Below are positions 7,930 through 17,019 of a stretch of 17,019 bases of DNA, in pieces. The notes beneath the pieces are model-generated. The model made no database searches. It was not told the origin of the DNA and worked only from the letters and a program-made list of their open reading frames with translations. Location of the stretch: NCBI GenBank assembly GCA_024196135.1, contig JAMQCK010000725.1, forward strand, positions 1 to 17,019. Reading direction: 5' to 3'. The position numbers and the translations under genes were made by a program. Source of the DNA: Pleurotus ostreatus/Saccharomyces cerevisiae fusant (Eukaryota; Opisthokonta). Position 1 is the stretch's first letter, and each line of letters starts with the position of its first letter.

Positions 7930-8932
7930 TGCGTGCTCGATATGCTTCTTGCCGTTGCTCTCCGCCTTAGTGAAGATGTGGTATTCGTTGCTGAGGCGAT
8001 CGTCAGTCAAGTAGCCCCAAAGTAGCAATGCTATGGGTGAGCATAATAGAATCATCGCACTTGTAGTAAACCGGGAACGTGTCGATGTAGCCGAGCCCCG
8101 CGTTCGAGATGCCCGACATGACCGTCGGCCCGCTCCAGTTCTTCAGCGAGTCGTCCGTCGCGGTGTACACGTATGGGAGGAAGGGGCCATACGACCCAGT
8201 CGATAGGGAGACGACGATGTTGAGGCTGCCATCCTTGGGGTCCTGGAAGAATTCCTGTACAGAGCACGGTGGTCAGCGACGCTCTGCTGGAAGGTGTGCA
8301 CGGCACGCACCGGAGCCCAAGTGTTCTGCGGCGTGATCACACTCGAGGCGGTAGACACAGTTGTCAACAACGTCCAGGTCTTCATATCGGTGCTACTCTG
8401 TCGGCGAATCAGGATCGCGTCGCCTCAACTACCGAGAAACCCATACTCACCGCGATAGCAAAGTTCGTCCCAGTCCAGTCGGTAGTGTCTGCAGTGCTAT
8501 CAATCCTGGTTCCCGTCATAGCTGAACACCGCCATCCACATAGGCACCATCGCCAGCAGCGCTGAGTTGACGAGAAAGATCAGTTATTCACTCACAGGCC
8601 AAATAATACTGATCATTCCAATACGCCACGCTCGGATCGCGAATCAAGCCCGACGCCGGCGTGTACGTCGGACCCGCGAGCAGATCGAAGTTGACCGCGT
8701 CAGAGGAGGTGTACACGTACAGGTTCGACTCGGACTGGTCGGTGAAGGCAGTGAAAACGTAGTTCGCGGAGATCTGGGCGCGCGAGGTGTGTTGGGTGGT
8801 TGCGCTCGCAGCATCGTGGTCGGTGACTGCAACGTGGCCGAGAGGGTTGGACGCATGGTCTTCGACGACGCGGGGCGCGCCTCGCACGACAGATCCCAGA
8901 AGAACGAGAGCAGCAAAGCGAAGTAGAACCAT
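7922..8932 (-). pseudogene. GH43-like glycoside hydrolase, 5' part (disrupted by hAT insertion)
   Basis: Secreted enzyme of the five-bladed beta-propeller GH43 type (arabinofuranosidase/xylosidase-like), acting on plant cell wall arabinose or xylose side chains; the substrate is not known. Exons: 8932-8596, 8521-8451, 8397-8311, 8254-8061 and 7990-7922, introns 74, 53, 56 and 70 bp. The ATG at 8932 gives a signal peptide, MVLLRFAALVLLGSVVRGA; an upstream TTG at 8953 is not needed. Catalytic candidates are Asp99 in IRDPSV (base) and Asp223 in GYIDTF (pKa modulator), with NTWAPEFF at 161-168; the acid Glu274 lies beyond the insertion. Joined to 1844-1506, the frame is intact at 331 aa. As it stands, translation enters the transposon after codon 252-253, adds about 14 foreign residues and stops at 7879-7881, so the product lacks the general acid and last blade and should be inactive. 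Confidence 0.92.
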
Positions 8933-8977
8933 CGTCTTCTCGGGAGAGTACAAGGTATCGCCGCGAACACCTTGGCA

Positions 8978-8986
8978 ATATATATG
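8978..8986 (-). promoter_or_regulatory. TATA-like box of the GH43-like gene
   Basis: AT-only stretch (ATATATAT core) about 46-54 bp upstream of the ATG at 8932 in otherwise GC-rich DNA. Spacing fits a TATA box with a short 5' leader. No other control site was identified. Confidence 0.45.
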
Positions 8987-9825
8987 TGCAGGAGCGGGCC
9001 GTTAAGGGACGGCAACGGCGGTCTTCCTGCGAGACGGCCCGTCGAGGGAAGGGACGTCGAGCGCCGTATCAAATGACCAGAACATCGCGAAAGCGTCAGT
9101 TGACCCAACGGTGCAAGCCGGGCTCTCGCATCGATGCGTCCTGGGCCCCGTGGTTGCGCCGCGTCTCCGGGAGAAGGACAAGGCACGGAGAGAGATTATC
9201 TATGCGTCGGAGAGCACAGTCTGGCGAAAAATGAGAAAGAGATAGTCTCGAAGTTGTGTCGCTAGCTGTCGCTGAGCCTGGTCGCCTTCGGTCTCTTCAT
9301 CGCAAGGCGTACTTCTCGCTGTTTGACGCCTGGAGGAAAATCGTCGTGAAGTGCAGGATTGGTATGAGCATGCGGCGCCGGGACGGTAGGACGGTCAGCG
9401 TGCTCCGATATGCGCCTTCGACCACATGCAATTCGCGCTGGCGCCCCGCAAGCCGGTGATGGAGGTCGAGGACAAAGGCATTCACGTGTCCGGACCGACT
9501 TATTCGGCAACTTCCGCCAGTGCTTTCTTCGCGCCATCATGGACTTCATGTATGACTCAAGGACGCTACCGCTTGTCCTGGTCGATATTGCCATCTTCCA
9601 GTCATTCTGGCTTTCTCATATGACATTGTAACTCAACAAACACTTCCTTGAAAGCCAAGATATAGCAAACGATATCTACGACCTCGGCAGAGCTACTAGA
9701 CCCGACCTTCCACGGCTAATCCGACCGCGTCGCCATAGCCAACTCCCCTTTGCTGCCTTATCATTCCCTTCGACGCAATCATCTCCACCCGTATTGCCAC
9801 GGTCGTCGTCGCCGTCTCACAAACC
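8987..9825. other. Intergenic stretch with no recognised gene
   Basis: About 840 bp between the GH43-like promoter and the 3' end of the next gene. Short open frames exist on both strands at 9256-9631, but none shows a known motif, a convincing start or in-frame splicing. A CACGTG site lies at 9484-9489. The stretch presumably holds the GH43-like upstream control region and the terminator of the neighbour. Confidence 0.5.
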
Positions 9826-11004
9826 TCAAGCACCGTCCGTGGGCGCATCTTGCAGCGTGGACCGCATCGAAGACTCCGCGTATGTGAGCAGGGGAGCAAG
9901 ATGCAGCCACCCGTCTACGCCATTGATCGAGTACGCAATCTTGGGGAACTCGGCAGACAAGGTATCGCTGTAAGCGGAAACGGCAGGAAGCGCATCGACC
10001 AAGACATCCCTGTAGACTGGAGTCTTCGCGGTCTCGGCCTCTCTGGGATTGCGTGCCTTCTTGGACCTACAAGGCGCGCGCTGGTGTGCGACCTTGCCTC
10101 TGTGACTCTGCTGAGGGCGCGCGCCTTTGATCCTGTCCTCGTCTTTGGGAATCACCTGTTTCCCGTTGCGCCTGTCTGCTCCGCGCTCGGATAAATCTTT
10201 TGTGCTACCCTCGGCTGCAGGAACTCTGCCGACGGAAACTTTCTTTCTCGCGGCCGGCTTCTCCAGCGAGTCGACACCACCGAGTTCTCGCTTGTTGGAT
10301 TCGTTGGGCCCCTTGATGTGGTCTGGCGTCTCGCCACCGCACGGAGTCGCGCTGACCTCCGTCTCTGCTGTAGCCCGAGAATTGGAATCAGGATGGCCCG
10401 AGGCGTGGGTGGACGCGGCAGACGCTGGTTGCCGCGGTGCATGCGCTGGATTCTTGCGGCGTCTGACGTTGCGACGGGGACGGCTTCGAGGAGACTGGCG
10501 TCTTGGCTCTTCAGCCACAGAATCTTCGGGAATGCTATCATTCGTTCTGGCCCTCGCGGAGGCGGCGTCGGCGCGTGCCTTACTGTGAGAGTTGTGCCGG
10601 TCATCGCTCTCTAAAGCGTCTCCTCCGAAAAACGAACCCCTCCCACCAGAGAGCGAACGTGCCACCGTCCCGCTCTCCTCTAAGAGCGCTACGTGAGAGC
10701 AGTACTTCTCGTTGTCAAACCATGTCTTGGACTCGTACACGTCGCTGAGTCTTATGGCGCCCTCGCAGCCGAAGCACCTTGTGCTCGGCTGCGCGGCCTC
10801 CGCCCGCCAGTCCTTCACCAGCTGCCTCCGACTCTCCTTCTGCGCTTCGCTGAGGTCTTCTTCATCTGAATAGGCGTGCCTCGACGCCACTGAGTTAACG
10901 TGAGTGCTCTCGGGCGCAGAGGGCGTGTCGGGTTGAGGCGCGGCTGGCGCGTCGTCGTCGGACAGCGATGTTAGGCTGGATAGTGGGGATAGAGGAGGCG
11001 CCAT
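9826..11004 (-). CDS. Hypothetical basic low-complexity protein with zinc-finger-like motif, 392 aa
   Basis: Single-exon gene; the ATG at 11004 (MAPPLSPLSSLTSLSDDD) is chosen because the frame upstream has only a TTG and the sequence there looks non-coding. The first 70 residues are Ser/Pro/Asp-rich. Residues 77-102 read RCFGCEGAIRL..TWFDNEKYC, resembling a short C-x2-C..W-x2-H-x3-C finger seen in many unnamed basidiomycete proteins, but with Asn98 where that motif has His. The rest, to about residue 330, is Arg/Lys/Ser-rich, with clusters such as RSRPRRNVRRRK that could act as nuclear localisation or nucleic-acid binding sequence. The last 50 residues are more ordered (GVDGWLHLAPLLTY). A nuclear role is a guess from composition. 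It is divergent from the UGGT gene with 725 bp between starts; I would not give it a function. Confidence 0.7.
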   Translation of the reverse strand: MAPPLSPLSSLTSLSDDDAPAAPQPDTPSAPESTHVNSVASRHAYSDEEDLSEAQKESRRQLVKDWRAEAAQPSTRCFGCEGAIRLSDVYESKTWFDNEKYCSHVALLEESGTVARSLSGGRGSFFGGDALESDDRHNSHSKARADAASARARTNDSIPEDSVAEEPRRQSPRSRPRRNVRRRKNPAHAPRQPASAASTHASGHPDSNSRATAETEVSATPCGGETPDHIKGPNESNKRELGGVDSLEKPAARKKVSVGRVPAAEGSTKDLSERGADRRNGKQVIPKDEDRIKGARPQQSHRGKVAHQRAPCRSKKARNPREAETAKTPVYRDVLVDALPAVSAYSDTLSAEFPKIAYSINGVDGWLHLAPLLTYAESSMRSTLQDAPTDGA

Positions 11005-11729
11005 TGGATGGATATAATGCAAGTCTTTTGGATGGCACGTCTCTTCGTGACCGCCCGTTAAATAGGTGTGGCGCGGGTGGCAGGATTCTTCGCCACTCAA
11101 AGGGCAGAATGCGCCCTTGACAAGGCCAGAATCGCCCTCAATGCAATTGATGAAGCTACGGCCCTGGTCCTCGAAACGACTGCCTTGCCTTTGATGCTTT
11201 CAGCCGATGGCGAGATGAATATGAGCCCTCCGTGAGACCGAAGTAGCGGCAGGTTCAAGTGGCCAACCGCCACATTGCATGATTGCCACCTATGTCAAAT
11301 GGGATCCCGTCCTTCCAGAGCCCCATCTCAAACACAATGAAGCTCTGCTGCTTGCTTTGAAGTGATCGGTTATAACTGCTTGTAACTTGTGCCCGTCGCC
11401 TGAAGATCCAGCGAAAGCCGGTGTCAGAGGAAGACAGCTCTGCTAATCCGATTCCCCTGCCTCCGGCGTCTTTTGTGGCGCTTCGACAAGTTGGACGACG
11501 TCACAATGATGCCCAAATGCGGAAGGTATTGTTCTCCGGATGACGGCCCGGAAGGACAGGACACGTCTTCTGCTTCGACGTTGACGCTGTGATATCTTCC
11601 TTGGTCCGCACACTCATCTCCAGAGCACCCAGCTCCTCATTTGAACGGGCACATACTCCTCGAGCGCAAAGAAGCACTCTGTATAGGAAGTCCGGCGCGC
11701 GTCTGGACGCGCAGTCGCGAGTCGCAGCT
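11005..11729. other. Divergent intergenic region between hypothetical gene and UGGT
   Basis: 725 bp holding the upstream regions of both genes. Open frames here have no recognisable product, no TATA box is evident, and I found no tRNA or repeat. Confidence 0.5.
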
Positions 11730-14700
11730 ATGGGCGTTCTGCGGTCAATCCTCATTCCCCTCTATGCTTGCAAGTTGGCCTATGCCGCCAGCCCACCAGT
11801 CAAGGTCTCCCTCAGGTCTTCGTGGGCTGCACCACATCCCTTGGTTGAGATCCTGTGCGTGTCCGTCCTTAGCGCCCCCGCAAGGGAACTGACCGACCGA
11901 TCAGGGAGACTGTCGCGCAAGAGAATCAAGATGCATTCTTTCCCCTCCTCGATGCGTTGACCGACGGGGAAAAACTGGTGTCACCACAGTCCCTTACCCC
12001 CGAAGCCGCATATCAGGCAGCCCTTGAAGTCGCAGCGTCTGGAGGACTGCTGAGCAAACCAGGCTCGCTTGCAGCTGTGGAGCTGAACCTAGCGTTACAC
12101 TCGGCAACACCAACTATCGAGGCCTTCCATCAGTACTACGAGAACCTCAACCGATGGGTGGAATGCGGCTCATGGGTCGATTGGTACGGCCAGGTGGTGT
12201 GCGACGTCGAAGAACTGGCCCGCCTCGCTGGCGTAGAAACCCTGGAGGCCAACACAACTGAGAAGAAGTACGTGGTATGTTTGCCCCTCATTCCTCCCCT
12301 AACTCTCACCCCAGCGAAGAATTCACCCGACCCAAGCTCCTCGCATTCGATCACGTCTATCCAGATCCCCAATACGAAGTAGCGCGTCCCCCTCGTACCG
12401 CCATCCTCTACGCGTCGCTATTCTCCCCCAATTTCCGCGACCTTCATTCGTACCTCTACGAGCAAGCGTCGCGACCTGCGACGCACGTTGAGTACGTTGT
12501 GCGCTACGTTCCCGAGCCGGACGCACGAACGCCAAACTCACTGTCGGGCTACGGCGTCTCGCTCGACCTGAAGAAGACAGACTACCTCGTGGTCGATGAC
12601 CGGACCTCTCAGATGCGCTCCACGGACGGCATCGAAGAGTTGACCGACGACGACGAAGCCCATGACAATATCCTGACGCTAATCGAGGCATACCCGGCGA
12701 ACGACACGGTGTCAGATCCCAGCGCTCCACTTTCAGAGGATGAAATACGGGGTGCGTACTCTTCTGTGCACACTGCCCAACCTTAGCTAACACCTGAGCA
12801 GAGCTTGACATGAAGGCCACCCAAATCATCGTCGACTCCCCGGACCCACTGCGCACCCTCCTCGACCTAGCGCAGAACTTCCCGCGCTACGCCGCGCCCC
12901 TCGCGCACCACTCTATCCCCCTCAACGATACCGTCGCCGCCGAGCTCGCGCACAACGCGGCCAAGGTCCAGCAGGGCGGCAGCATGATGTGGCTGAACGG
13001 CAAGGGCGTCGCCGAGAGGGACATCACCGCGTTCGGGTTGCTGAGACTCCTGCGCAAAGAGCGCGAGGTCGTGCTATCGCTCACCGAGCTCGGGCTCAGC
13101 GCCGGCCAGGCCGTCGAGCTGATCACGCATCCGGCGATCGCGGCGGCGCAGAAGGGGAAGGACTACGCGGATGGGGTGTTCGACGCGAGCGATAGGGAGG
13201 AGGGCGGGGACGTGATCGTGTGGTGGAACAACATGCTCGAGGACAGCCGGTACGCGCGGTGGCAGCCCTCCATCAATGCGGTACGTGCGCTGCTGGCGGC
13301 GTGCGCTCGCTCGAGCCAGTAGCTGATGTCTGTTTCCCTGCTCACAGCTCCTCCGCCCCCTCTACCCGGGCCAGTTCCCGAGCCTGAAGCTCAACCTGTT
13401 CAACATCGTCATTGTCGCGGACCTCGCGGACCCGGTCGCATTCAGCTTCGTGTCCAACTCGGTCTCGAACATCATAGACAGGAACTTCCCCTTCCGCTTC
13501 GGTGTGGTGCCCATTGGCGAGTCGTTGGAGAGTGAGTGACGGGCTTGCCTGCGTTATGCTACCGGCCTCATCTTGCGTAGGTCAAAGGCTCGCCAAGCTC
13601 TTCTACGGCATGATCCAGGAGTTTGGGCGCAAGAAGACGATCACTTTCATGCGCAAGGTTGGTTATACGGGAGTAAAGCCCTGGAATCACGTCGCTGACA
13701 AGTTGATCAGGTCGCAAGTCGGCACACCACCGAGCCTAAGATCGACTGGGGCATCGTCGAGTTCGAATACGACGATATGGTGGACCAGCTCGAGGTCAAG
13801 GACTCCTCGAAGCAGTACCCGGAGCTCGACGACTTGCTCAGTCGTGATGTGTTGCCGCAATCCAAGATCCGCAGCTACACTGAGCGGCTGGATCTGGACA
13901 CTTCATCCAACAAGCATGGCCACGTCTTCGTGAACGGGAAACACTTCGAGCTCGACGATGTGGGTGACGTCGTTGGACATCCCCTCCTAATCATTACTGA
14001 ACTGTGAGATCCCTGCAGACCTTCCTCCGCGCCATGCAGAGCGAAGTCGCGCTGCAGACCAACTTTTTGCAGGAACAGGTAGGTAATAACAAAACATCAT
14101 GACCGAATGCTCACCAAGGCTACGCAGCTCTACGCCAGTCAGCTGTCCGAGGACGACTCTGCGAGGATGGAGACCTACTTCTACGACCTTCCTGGTGCGC
14201 AGAAGCGGCGTAATGCGTACATCTATCAACCGACGGATGAGCTGGTCATCGAGAGCCTCCCGGAGTTGCTAGCTAAGGCGAAGTTGTCGCTCGCGCCCTC
14301 GTCATACGTGTATCCGCGTGCGTAGTTCGCTGATGCTGTCTTGAGGGTCTCTAACGTGCGTGACTAGCCGAGGCCGGATTCGTGCCTCTCACAACGTACG
14401 TTGTGGTGGATTTGGACAGCGAAGAAGGTCTCAGACTCGTCAAGGAAGCGCTGCTATCCCTGGTAAGTGGTTGGAGCAACAGCACTGCGCCCACGCGTAT
14501 CAACATTTACCCTAGGACGAGACGTCGCGCACGCGACTGACCTTCATCCACAATCCCAAGGACGTCGAGGGCAGCCTCGTTGACAAGCAGCCATACTCAG
14601 TCTCGTGGACTATAGCGCATCTCGTCCTGAGGCAACGCCTATCCCGCGCTACCCCCGCGAAATTACTCCAGGCCTTCGGTCTCGACGCAGCACCTGCGGA

Positions 14701-17019
14701 GCAGGCGCAAGGCTCGCAAATGCCCTTGTCCCGCGAGGGCAGTCTCGCCGATCTTGTCGATGGGATCACCACGGGCGCGGACGTCTACGAGTCATATGTC
14801 AAGAGCTCCGTTCTCCTCGCGCGCGAGCTGCGCCTCGAGCCTGGGCAGTCGGCCGTCGTCGCTAATGGTCGGGTGAGTGATCTTTTGTCTTCTTGGATCA
14901 GGTTGGACGTCTGACGGGTCCGGCCGTAGGTGATCGGTCCGATTGAGAAGAAGGAATTCCAGGCCGTTGCGTTTAAGGACCTCGAAGAGTACGAGATGAA
15001 GAAACGCGTCGGTCCTGTCACGGAGGCCTTGTCCAAGATCACTCCTGACGCGCTCGAGCGCGATAGGTTTGTGTGCTGTCCCTTGCGCGTGACTCAGTAT
15101 CTCACTCCTTGCAGAGCCTCTGTTGCAGAGTTGCTGTCTACGGCCTCATCTGTTGTTGCCTCGTTGCAGATCCCCGATGCGAGCGAGGTCGGGCTGTACC
15201 AGGCTCCGGCAAACCCCAGGCTGCGCAACTATAACCTATTGGAGGGTCGACATACGTATGTGGCAACTCCCCTCGCAAAGGGCTGGTATTGACGCTTTGA
15301 CTAGGTCATTCGAATTTGGTGACAACTCGACTGCTCTTTATCAGTTGGCCGTCATTGTAGACCCTTTGAGCGAAGCTGCGCAGAAGTGGGCACCGTTATT
15401 AGCGGTACGCGCCAAACTCGTAGCGTTGCTTTGCTAGAACTGAAGTCTCGTCAGTGGCTAGCAAATGTTCCAGATATCTACATCCAAGTCTACCTGAACC
15501 CAGCACCACTCAAGGAGGTACGACCTTTGATTGCATGCAACCCCCTTTGCTGACGCTTGTTCAGTTGCCTCTGAAGCGGTTCTATCGCTACACCGTCCGT
15601 CCAGCTCTGGAGTTTGACGAGCAGGGCAATGAGGTCACCGCCGAGACCGTCTTCCAAGGCCTCCCAGTCGACCCGATCTACACCCTAGGCATGGATGTCC
15701 CCCAATCGTGGCTCGTTCGGCCAAAGAAGGCGCTCTACGACCTCGACAACGTCCAGCTCAATCACCTTGACCCCCAGGATGACGCCCTTGAAGCTGTCTT
15801 CGACCTGGACTACATCGTCGTGGAGGGTCACGCTCGCGAAGGGTCCGGCGCTCCTCCCCGGGGTCTGCAGCTCGAGCTGCTGGCCGGCGAGACCCCGATC
15901 GACGACACACTCGTCGTTGCCAACCTGGGCTATCTGCAGTTTAAGGGCAAGCCCGGCGTGTACAGGCTTGCTATACGCCCAGGTGTCGGCCCGAAGGTGT
16001 ACGAGTTGGAGAGTGTTGGGAGCCAGGGTTGGGATAGCCCGCCGGTCAATGTCAGCGGCCCGGAGATTGCCGTGACGAGCTTCGAGGGCATCACTTTGTA
16101 CCCTCGGTTTGCGAGGCGGCCGGGCATGGAGAGAGCAGACGTTCTCTCTTTGCGAGGTCTACCCGAAGAACCGAAGGGTTTCCTAGATAGTCTCAAATCC
16201 AGGTAAGCTCTACTACCTGATCGAAGGTGGCCGGCGCTGATCTACGCTTTAGCCTTACCTCTTGGTTCTCTAACCCGCCTCCCATGCCCGCTGAGGTTGG
16301 CAAAGCGCAGGCCGACATCAACATCTTCACCGTCGCCTCAGGCCTTCTGTACGAGCGCTTCGCGTCCATCATGATCCTCAGCGTGTTGCAGAATACCAAT
16401 AGCACGGTCAAGTTTTGGTTCATCGAAAACTTCCTGTCACCGACGTTCCTGGTACGGTCCCCGTGTCTTCTTGTCCTATTCTGCCGCCTCATCCATACCC
16501 AGGAATTCATACCCCACTTCGCCGAGGAATACAACTTCCAGTACGAGCTTGTCACATACAAGTGGCCGTCGTGGCTTCGCCAACAAAAAGAGAAGCAGCG
16601 CATCATTTGGGCGTACAAGATCCTCTTCCTCGACGTGCTCTTCCCTATGGACCTCAAGAAGGTCATCTTCGTCGATGCGGACCAGATCGTGCGCGCAGAC
16701 CTCAAGGAGCTTGTCGACCTCGATCTGCATGGTGCGCCGTACGGGTACACCCCCATGGGCGACGACAACACGGAGATGGAGGGCTTCCGCTTTTGGAAGT
16801 CGGGCTACTGGCACGACTTCCTGAGAGGGCGCCCGTACCATATTAGCGCGTTGTACGTTATCGATTTGGACCGCTTCCGCCGTATGGCTGCCGGGGTAAG
16901 AATGCATTGCACCCTCTCGAAGTCCACGAGCTGATGCGTGTGAAGGACATACTGCGTCAACACTACCAGGCGCTGTCGGCAGATCCTGGCTCGCTGGCCA
17001 ACCTTGACCAAGATCTTCC
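11730..17019 (+). CDS. UDP-glucose:glycoprotein glucosyltransferase (UGGT), cut at right edge
   Basis: ER-lumen folding sensor that re-glucosylates N-glycans of misfolded glycoproteins so that calnexin binds them again. Exons: 11730-11854, 11905-12267, 12315-12751, 12802-13280, 13348-13531, 13581-13657, 13711-13959, 14019-14078, 14128-14317, 14368-14462, 14516-14872, 14930-15066, 15115-15255, 15305-15404, 15455-15517, 15565-16202, 16253-16451, 16503-16895 and 16946-17019 (open). All phases join, giving 1,453 codons so far. The ATG at 11730 gives a signal peptide (residues 1-20). Thioredoxin-like folding-sensor regions fill the first 1,000 residues; then come [18 protein letters not shown] and LPLKRFYRY, then the GT24 catalytic domain from about 1245 with the metal-binding FVDADQ (Asp1356, Asp1358), PMGDDN and [12 protein letters not shown]. 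The missing end (roughly 130 residues) should carry the last catalytic part and an ER retention signal. The S. pombe orthologue is gpt1. Confidence 0.95.

Noticed and set aside
8930..8953. TTG at 8953 as start of the GH43-like enzyme, and TTG at 11100 for the hypothetical protein
   Set aside because: Nuclear fungal genes start at ATG; the ATGs at 8932 (giving a clean signal peptide) and 11004 are suitable.
10127..10614. Open frames of 98-153 codons on plus across the hypothetical gene
   Set aside because: They are antisense shadows of the longer minus-strand ORF.
12268..12314. Apparent frameshift in UGGT when splicing at the GTATGT donor at 12275
   Set aside because: The GTACGT donor seven bases upstream (12268) gives a 47-bp intron and joins the frame, so no frameshift is needed.

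Overview
The window looks like nuclear DNA of a filamentous basidiomycete, probably an Agaricomycete. Genes are cut by many very short introns (47-74 bp) with GT..AG ends, coding DNA is GC-rich, and the protein families fit (fungal polo kinase, secreted GH43-like enzyme, UGGT, a basidiomycete-type hAT transposon). The exact species cannot be told from sequence reading alone.

Layout from left to right. (1) 1-1214, minus: the N-terminal 356 codons of a polo-like kinase, running off the left edge. (2) 1506-8932, minus: a secreted GH43-like glycoside hydrolase of 331 codons, split in its fifth exon by a 6,069-bp hAT transposon at 1853-7921. The element has 16 bp of identical terminal inverted repeat (20 of 21 bp overall) and a perfect 8-bp target duplication, GACGCGAC, at 1845-1852 and 7922-7929. 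Removing the element and one duplicate restores the enzyme's frame exactly. (3) Inside the hAT, on minus, is a 13-exon transposase (about 814 aa) with BED zinc finger, D/D/E residues, CxxH, RW and the C-terminal dimerisation motif. It is itself broken inside the BED finger by a second, nested non-coding element at about 4695-6579. At the other end, divergent from the transposase, is a candidate small three-exon gene of 83 aa (7325-7686) that I do not recognise. (4) 9826-11004, minus: a basic, low-complexity hypothetical protein with a zinc-finger-like motif. (5) 11730-17019, plus: UDP-glucose:glycoprotein glucosyltransferase (19 exons seen, 18 introns), cut off at the right edge after the catalytic DxD motif.

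The host genes do not form a pathway: polo kinase is cell-cycle, UGGT is ER glycoprotein quality control, and the GH43-like enzyme is for plant cell wall breakdown. The main story is the two-level insertion: host enzyme, then hAT, then nested element. Each outer coding sequence is otherwise intact, so both insertions look fairly young. The least explained parts are the small divergent gene in the hAT and the GC-rich cargo of the nested element.
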